NCBI GenBank assembly: GCA_963377175.1
Contig: CAUJNA010002890.1
Span: 619,510 to 683,509 of the forward strand
DNA from: Effrenium voratum
Lineage: Eukaryota > Sar > Dinophyceae > Suessiales > Symbiodiniaceae
Length of the DNA: 64,000 nucleotides
Direction: 5' to 3'
The notes under the pieces: model-generated
The model's input: only the letters and a program-made list of their open reading frames with translations
What the model was told of the DNA's origin: nothing
The model's database searches: none
Shown: in pieces, positions 12,721-21,700 of the stretch
Position numbering within the stretch: position 1 is the stretch's first letter
Layout: each line of letters starts with the position of its first letter
Made by a program: the position numbers and the translations under genes

Positions 12721-15700
12721 AAAGAACACAGACACACAAACAAACAAAACAAACAAACGGAAAGCAAGAACAGCTCATGAGCAACATGTTGGCTTTTCTT
12801 CTTGTTTCCTTTTAAACACCTAAGGGTAGCCTCAACAAAACGCCGCGCCCATCTTCTCAGATTCTGGCAAAGTGTTTCCCTTGGGTTCTTACCTTTTTAG
12901 AACCCCCACAAGTTAAACTCTTGGCAGGGGATCAGTCTGGACAGCCCTCCCAATTCCATCACCCGGGACAAAAATCAAATCCTACTTGGATGAGGGGACC
13001 GATCCCTGGGTAAGGGGACCAATCCCATGTACCCCAACCTTACCTCACGTTGAACATCCAAGCATGGACTGGACCTATGAAGTTAAGGTCAGGATCCCCT
13101 CTACTTGGGTGTTCGATTCGCCGAGTTCGCAACTTATGAACATAACCTATATGCTATAACCTGCGTAACTTCACTGTTCTTGGCCAGTCTTTCTCTTTTC
13201 TTTGTTCTTGTCATTCTTCAATTTGATCGGTTCTGTTTCTTTGTTCCTAGGACGTTTTTAAGTTTGTTTGGTGTTTGATTGGTTCCGTCCTTCATGCTGA
13301 GCAGGGGGGGCCGCCACAAAAAAAAATCCAACGCCCGCGGAGCTTGCGGCCGGCCGGCCGGTGCCACGCGACGCGCCGAGTTTCTCTCGAGGCCTTTGCG
13401 GCGCAGGGCCAGCTGGAGACGGAGCTGATGGAAGCGCAGCGGGCGCTGGAGACCGAGGCGGGTCCCACGACGGGTCCCGAGACGGGTCGGAGACGGGGCC
13501 CACGGGTCCCACGGGTCCCGCCCCAAGGGTTTTGGTTTTGGGGGGGGTTCTCGGCTGGTTTTGGGGTTCTCACTTCCTGAGTTGATAGACTTTGGTCGCT
13601 TTTGGGTTTGGACCTTTTTGGCTGGTAAATGAGAAGTTGGGTGACTTTTTTGGGGCCCATCCACTCGGGAAGTGAGCTTAGTGCTTCCAGCCTGGAATCC
13701 GAGTGTTCTGGTTGGAAGGGAGTGGGTGTTTTGGGTTTTGTGCAGCAAGCCTCAGAGTTCCGTTTCGGACTTTCTGCCAGTGCTTCCACCTGGAGTCTCC
13801 TTCTGACCCTTAAAAAATGGGTCAATGAGTACTCAATGACCCCAACATTTTGGGTGATGATCAATCATTTTTTAAGGGTCCTTAGGGAGACTCCAGGCAG
13901 GCGCGGCGCCCACAGGATGATAGTAGGTAACATGGTAGGCAACCATCGTACCTTGAGGTTCGGATCCCGAAGGGTTATCTACTGTGAAGGTAATCTTCCA
14001 TTTGCTGAAATGAATATGTTTATTTTACCCTTGTTGGTTTTAAAGGGAATCGATTTCACGACTGGAAATAGTTTTTTTTTGTAGGGTCTTGACCAAATGG
14101 AAGCAATTGGAAGTGTTATGTGTTGGTTTCCATTTGAGCTTACAACACCCCCACTTGGATGTGTGTTGCCAAGTTCGTAAAAGTCACTAACAAGCCCCAC
14201 TGAACGGGGGGATTCTTTATGCGAGATAGAACGCTTACCAACTTAGCGAAGCAAACACCCATGCATTGGTCATTTTAGCTGGGTCTTCCCACCTGGCTTC
14301 ATATCTGGTTTATGGTCCCTACATTATTATATATACACCTTGATAACCATCCCAGTGAATCCCAGGCAAGCCCTTGGTAGGTAACCGGCTATTTTCCGTT
14401 GGGTGTCTAAAGGGTGGTTTCTTTGGTGACCTACTATACAGGTAAACGGATCCGCTGGGCATCAAAGTAGAACGAAAAGTCAGTTGGTCTGGGGTGCTGC
14501 TCAGTTGGGTGCTTCTCAAACTTAGGTTTTTGAGGTTAAGAAGAACACATATTTTAAAATGTATCCCTATTCCAGAGAAGCACCCGTTTGGACCAACCAC
14601 AAAGAAGGTGCTATGTGCAAAAAAAGATTGGGACCTCCGCAATGGTTGGTTTCCTTTTGATTTCCATTTGGGTCTCTCTGTGTTTTGGTGTACTTTTGTT
14701 GTTCGCTTTTGAAGGGAACCAAATGGAAATCCGAGACCCGTTTTGGGGGGGGGGCCTGAAAGACCACACACCCATTTAGACCAACCCAACAAACATAGGG
14801 CACTTGGATGTTCGTCCAAGTTAGCAAGTGGTCAGCCACCTGGGTTGTAATCTAATGACAAGGTCAACTCCCCTGAACGGGCACTCTTCTACGCAGGTTA
14901 CAGCTTACGATCACCATGGCGAATCCAACCTAAAAGTACCCTAAGTACCCTTGTATTGGATTGGTCTATTTGTATTTGTGTGTCTTTTGCTTTCGGGACC
15001 TACAAAAAACTTGGCTTCCTTCGGCTTCCTGTCGCCCGGCTTCCGGACGTCGATCACGGACGCGTGTTCTGGCGGCTTCGGAGGCGGGCACGGCGCGGCG
15101 CTTCTGCGTGCAGGCGCAGGATGCGGCCGCGGAGCTGCACCAGGCGCGAGGGGTTTTTGCTTCTCGTTTCGTTTTCTCGTTTTTTTCCTCTTAGCACGGC
15201 CCTTTAAGAAAAGGCAGAGTACTTGGGTGTTCGGCCAAGTTAGTTGTTAGTCAATGCTATAATTCTGACTACTACCCTCCAAGTGGAGTTAATCTTGTTG
15301 TTGCTTTTGAGGGCGGCGTGCTTAAAGGGGTGGAGTATGTCAGGTAAGTGGGTAACATCCATGGTGCGATCACCCACCAGAGCAATGATTATAAGTCCGT
15401 TCAGTGGGTTATAGCCAAGATTACTAACCACTTACTAAGTAATGTTGTAGTTATGGTTATAACGATCATAGGAGACTTACAACAATGGCTTAAGTGGATT
15501 ATAACCAATTCTTATTACCATCACCCACTTACCAAGTACCCTGCCCCTTTAAGTATGGACCTCTGAAGGTAAAGGCAGGATCCCCCCTCTACTTGGCGGA
15601 TCCCAGCGAATCATCCGAATCCTTAGTTTTGTTTTATTTTTTAAGGTCTAGACGGTACCAAGGGACCCTTTGCGGGGAAAGAACGCCCTTTCCCCCCTTT

Positions 15701-18700
15701 CAAAGGCTCAGATTTCAGATCCCTGGGCAAACGGGTCACAATGCCCGGTCTGCGCCTCGGTTTGACCGGGCCCCATTCGTTGTTGTTTTTTGTTTTTTCC
15801 TGGTTGGCTGATAAGGAAATGCAATCAAATCCCGGGTAGACAAAGTTCCGCAAGGATCTTCAGTCTTTGAAGGATTCTCTTGATTATATATATATATATG
15901 TATGTATATGTATACAAGGGGTTAATTGTTTATAAACCAGGGAACTGTTAAACAGTTACGAAAATGAACAATTTGTTGCATAAAGATATAATCTCACAAA
16001 GTGGAATCCAGAGTAGTCCAAGGAGTTCCTCAATTCCGATGTTATGGTGCAATAGTCCCAGCACACATAGCCCTTTTTATTTATTTGCACGTTTCAGGCC
16101 ATTTTATTGTCAGCTGTTGATTCTGACTCAAATGTTCGGCAACGTGCGGAGTTTCCCGAGAAGAGACACATACTGTACATATTGCCACCTTCGATTGGTT
16201 GTAGCATCGTTTAGGCCACCTTAAAGTGAAGTGCTTTACTTGGCGGTGAACGGGGCAATATGGCTATGGGTCAAAGCCAATGGTACCATTTTGGGGTAGG
16301 TGCACCACCCATTTGAGTCTATTTATAGTGGGGACTGGGATGTTCACGGGATGTTCACTGAGGGTTTGGGATTTTGACCCATGGCCATATGGGCTTGTCT
16401 CAAAATGAGAGGATCCCCCAACCCCTGGCAACAGCTCACCCGCGAGCTTACACAACTCGCCAGGTGGAGTTCTCCGCCGCGGAGCTGACGGAAAAATGTC
16501 CGAGACCTGGGCCATCAGTTTGGCGAGAAATGATTTTGCCCATTCTATAGGTTCCTTGAAACCTAGGTCTTGCAGTAGTGCCCTTTTACCCTTTTTTGGG
16601 GGAGGGTTCTTACTAAACCCAGTGCTTCCAGTTACCTCCATGTGCGGAACCAGCTTGGTTACCTGCCATATTGGTAACTGACCGCTGGTTCCAGGAACCA
16701 AAAAAAAAGGGCCCGGAACCGTGAACAAGAGGCCCGGAACCGTGAAAAAAAGGCCCGGAACCGTGAAAAAGAGGCCCGGAACCGTGAAAAAAAGGCCCGG
16801 AACCGTGAAAAAGAGGCCCGGAACCGTTAAAAAGAGGCTCGGAACCGTTAGACAGGAATCTGGTTCCCACTTTTTTGGGAACCAAGCCTAGCAGGCTTGG
16901 TTCCCCAAAAAACAGTCGCCAACGGCCAGTTACTAGCTATACAGGTTACTAACAGTCGCTGGGAAAATAGACAACAGAAAAAAGGTACCCTTATTCTAAC
17001 CTCTCTACTGGAGGACCTAGAAACAGTTGGAAGGTTCTTCTGGGTTCTTCTTGGGCTTTTGGAAGGTCTTCGATTTGCCTACGTTAGCAAGTTGTTGGTA
17101 ACGAAGATTATAGGCCGCTCACAGGTCCCCCGTTCAGTGGAGTTGGTATATTCCAGGTGGCTAACCACTTACTATCTTGGCGAATCGAACATCCAAGCAG
17201 GTCCCTCCAAATCAGTTTTATTTTTTGGGTTGGCTAAATATGAACCAGCTAAACATGACTGAAGATATGATTTTCGCTGTACCCCAGATGAGTCTCGCCA
17301 AGATTCGGGTATCCTCCTTATAACTTATAATCCCCCCGCAAAAAAAGAGGGAACACAAATCAACGAGAGGGTCACTACGGGATTCATGCGAACCTATTGG
17401 GGGGGGTTCGCGAACATGGAGCCCACCGCATTTTTGAGGAGGAATCGGTTCCCTCGTGGAGGATCCCAACCCGTTTTGGGTTCCACGTTGATTTGCAGAG
17501 CACAAAATCACAAGGGGGGCGGGGTTCTAGCCACCAGTTCGGTGGCTCGTCTTTCTTGGAGTTGGTTCCTTTTGTTTGTGGTGCTCAAGGGACACCAAAA
17601 GGAACACCGAAGCGCACATGCGCTTCGGTGTCTAAAAACACACATACCGAGTTGTCGTTTTGGATGGCTTACCCTTCAGCTCACCCAAAACGCTGGTTCC
17701 TTCCTTGTTTTATGGCAAGCCAAAGGGCAAGGAGCAAGCCAAAGGGCCCAGAGACTCGACGAGAAGTCCAGGGCCTGGACTCAGGCATTGTTCTGTCCCT
17801 AAAGAAACCCAAGTACCGAAGCCAAAGTACTTTGCCCCTTTTCTCACTTGGGTTCCGGGACTTGAACTACTTTTCGGGAAGGCCATTTTAGCAGTAAGCA
17901 GGAAGTTCTGGCTTGTTCTCTCCAATCCACTCAGGAAGGTATCTAAAACCCCAAAACCGCTGGCTTGCCTGAATCTCCGGGATGGAGAGTCCCGTTCTTT
18001 CGGCACTCAATTTGTGTGAAGGCTTGTTTTTCATGACAGCCCGGCCTCACACGGGCCTGGCCCCAATGCGGTCGGGGGCCGAGCGCGCGCTCGGGCCGCG
18101 GATGCGCATGAGGCAGTCTGCTGAGAGATGAAAGGCCCGAAGTGCGCGGGAAGGGAGTTTAGCAGTGCTAAAGTTGGGTAGGTGAAACAAATGTCGGGGG
18201 GGAGACCCAAACATGGAGCCCGAAGGTTTACCCCCAGGCCGACTAAAATAATGGCAAGTGGACTCGATTTAGACGATGACAATCCTGAGTAAAAGCTAGT
18301 GGTGTTATTTTTTTCTCGCCACCATGGCTTTGCTGGTTTGAATCCTAGGGCCCAGGGCCTTGCTAAGAATGCTGATGTTCTGAAACCGAAGCTGAAAAAG
18401 AGGGGGGTTCCTCAAGAAAAGCTGAGAAGGATGCCAACCTTCCCCCAACAAAAAACGCAATGAACTGGACATTTTGCTTTGGCAATGAACTTGGCTTGAC
18501 CCTGCCACTAGACGCGGAACACCAAAATGGAGGTGTTCCCCTTTCCGTCAACCAAGCTGAAAAGTATGCCCTTCAACAACACAAACACAACCAAACAACC
18601 GTGTGGCAGAGTCTCTCAGAATCAATCAGGCTATGGCCAGTTTGGAAGGATGGAGAATTGGGTCTGGGCAAATGAACCTGTCATCCTCACAAAGTGTTCT

Positions 18701-21700
18701 TACTTGGATGTTCGGCCAAGTTAGTAAATTGTTAGGGAACCAAAGGTATAACTCGGTTGTAATCCCAGTTACCCGTGTTATCAGTGGGTTGTACAGGTGG
18801 CTAACCACTACCAACTTGACCGAACATCCAAGTAGCTTCCAACTTCAGACATGACGATTCTTTTCTTAGAGGTCTGTCTTACCCACACCTGCAGCGCTGC
18901 CATGTTTCCTTATTTTGGAGGGGTTTCCCTTGAACTCAACTACAAAAAGAGAGCCCTTTTCTCCCGTGGCAAAGGAGGTCTGGGAGAACTATAATTCGCC
19001 AAGGTTTGGACAGAAGTGTGTTGAGAAACATGTTTGCGATTGAAGAGCCAAAGCATTTTTGAATTGGGCCACAGCCCTCGAACACTGCAGTGAATACCTC
19101 CTACCAACAAACTTGGTCTGGTGCGCAGTTTCTCCCTCTTGTAAAGGAAACGGCTTCTTCGTTAAGCCCAGGAGCGCAGACGCGCAACAGCGCGGCTCTT
19201 GGAACGCAAAGTGGGGCTGGAGGCGGACCATGGCGAGCGTTAGGTTGCTGAGTTCAAGGGAATGCCCCCCATCCAGTGAGAAGCTCGTATTGGACAATGT
19301 ACTGTATGGGGCTTTCAGCAATCATGCTCTGTGGTATCAAGGGAATCCCCTGTGAGTGATGCAGTTGTCACATAAAAATCACATCACGTTTGCTACGGGT
19401 TCAGAGGCGCTGGATGTAGGCTTCTCCTTCTGCCTCTTCGGAAAGAGTCGTTTAAGAGCGGCCAAGCCGACCTTTTGAGCTTTGGTTGGCCCATTTTTAG
19501 TCATGGGTAGTTTGAGGGTCCAGGGTCTTTTCTTTGGTGCATTTTGCCAAGGGATGTTAGGGCTTGAGGACTTTTGGCCAACTAATGGGTTTTCCGAGTT
19601 AAACCACTAAAAGTGAGTCACTTTGAGCAGGGCTTCGCAGATGTCGGCAACCAACTGTCTATTTTTTCTTTCAGGGGCAGCTCTCTCTTTTTTGTTCTTT
19701 AAAGAACGTCAAGCTCGTCTACTTTTGGTTCGATATTTCAGTTCGGATTTCTCTGAGGCATCATCAGCAGACAGAGTACCTGAGAGCGGAGCTCCAGGCC
19801 TGGGGCTTTTTAGGAGCGGCGCATCAATCGGGTGGATGGCCATAGGTTTCCGTAAAAACAAGCACATACAAAATTGGTACCAACAGAAAATAGCACATTA
19901 CTTGGTGGATGTCCTTTACCTGACACATTCAACAGGGCTCCTAAAAAATACTTTTTGCAACCATTTGAAACATGTTGCTTTTTCCACCAAAATAGACGGA
20001 AACCGCCATTTACAAGGCAATGTTCAGGTGTATAATGCAAGGATCCCTGTTCAAGCCGGTTTTTGTGGGGCGGAAAGCAACCATGCTTTCTTTCGAGAAT
20101 GGCTGGAGCAGCCTGCTTACCAGCCCCCCCCCGGTTCGACCTTGCGATCTTGCAGGGAGTTAGGTTGCCCTTACAAAAAACACAAAAAAGGTACCAACAG
20201 AAAACTACACATTCATACTATTGACCGCCCCAAATCGTCACACCCCCAAAACAGGTTCCTCCAAAAGACGATTGCCAAACAAAACATGTCTGAGCTTCCG
20301 TTGGCGCACTGTTGGCCTCATAACTCATGACGAGCAATTTGGACCCCGCAAAGATCCCTTGTGCCACAGGCTCATATTCGGAGAAGAGTCTGATCCATTA
20401 GAGGCATGTCGAAATCTGGATGCTGAGCTGGGTCGCTTTTCGGGAGGTTCTTGAAGAGTCTTCTGCACCGATTCAGAGCCAACGCGGGCACTGCGAGGCA
20501 TGGGAAGTTTGTAGCCTCCAATGGTCACTAGTCGCTGGGTCCCTTGCAAGTGGGCCCTGCAACATGAAGTCAGCACTGGGTCGAGGTCATGACTTTTTTT
20601 GGGATATAACAGGGTTCCTGAAACAAAATCCAAAAGCACTAGCAGGTGATCGTTTGACCCACACAAGTAAGCTGTATAATTACTTTGACAGACCCTAAGA
20701 GGACCCATTTCTTTAGGACAGGACCCATCTGAGAACCCTTAAGGGACCCAATTCGATGGGTAAGCAGTTGTAACCATGGTTAGAACCTGGGTAACTGGGC
20801 TTCCCTGAAAAAAATCCATGACAACCTTACGCTGGCCACCTGCTTTCCTGACGCGGACGAGTCCGGACAGCGACCGGCCGGAGCCAAGCGACCGGCAGGC
20901 CGCCCTCGCTACGGTGGAAGAGGCTGAGACCACCACTGAGGCGCATCCGGGTCCATAGCTTCGGTTTGGCGCCGCGTACTGAAAACTGAGTCGGGTCTAG
21001 GTCACCCAGTGCCCTTGAATTCTCTCACCGTTTCATTTTTGGGCGAGGGGTCCTCTAAAATAGACTACAGAGGAAAAAGGGTAGCCTTAGATGTTCTAAG
21101 CCCTAGTTCGGGTAGATGGCTGTGGTTGTCAAAACCCCATGGGATCCCATTTTGGGGCAGGTGCACCACCCATTTGAGAACCTATTTTAGTGGGGGTACG
21201 GGATGGTCACTGGGGGGTACGGGATTTTGACCCATGGCCAGTTGGGTCGGACATACTGTGGATGGTTGCGAAATCCAGAAATCGCATCACCGTGCAGAAA
21301 CCATGGGATGATGGTTTTCCTTTGTAAAATACCAAGCACCCACGGTTTAAAGTTTCAACTGCATGGGAGTGAAGGTTGGTGAGGAACCATCCCCTTGCCA
21401 TAAAAATCGCTGCGGATCTTCGCCTTGTTAGTTCCTGAAGCATGGTTTTGGGGATCGACCATTTTAGTACCGGGTTTTGATTGCGACTCAGCTTCCTTTT
21501 GCTTCCAGGCTTTGACCGCCAACTAAGGGTTGCCTGATAATACATCCTTAAGTTCATCAATAAGAAGCTTCAATTTGCTGACATGAACGTGTTTTATTGT
21601 CCCCTGTTGGTGTGAAAGGACAAATTGTGTCCACTTGCCTTGTATCTTCCAGTGGGCTCCTTTGCAGATGAAAGTCAATTGTCCTTTGTGATCGGTTCAA

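Larger units (their letters stand above)
16565..17018 (+). mobile_element. B-family element split by an R element
   Basis: The B ends are AGGTCTTGCAGTAGTGCCC at the left and CTAACCTCTCTACTGGAGGA at the right. The B core TACTAAA/AAATAGAC is interrupted by 346 bp. The outer element is therefore 454 bp instead of about 110. Confidence 0.85.

Noticed and set aside
13218..13864. Minus-strand frames of 176 and 190 codons
   Set aside because: They are shadows of a GC-rich + strand coiled-coil exon and the adjoining ACGGGTCCC minisatellite.
19623..20330. Longest ATG frame in the middle of the window (235 codons)
   Set aside because: It reads across a proposed exon in a different frame, across a dispersed repeat shared with 61.2 kb, and has no recognisable domain or consistent codon bias.
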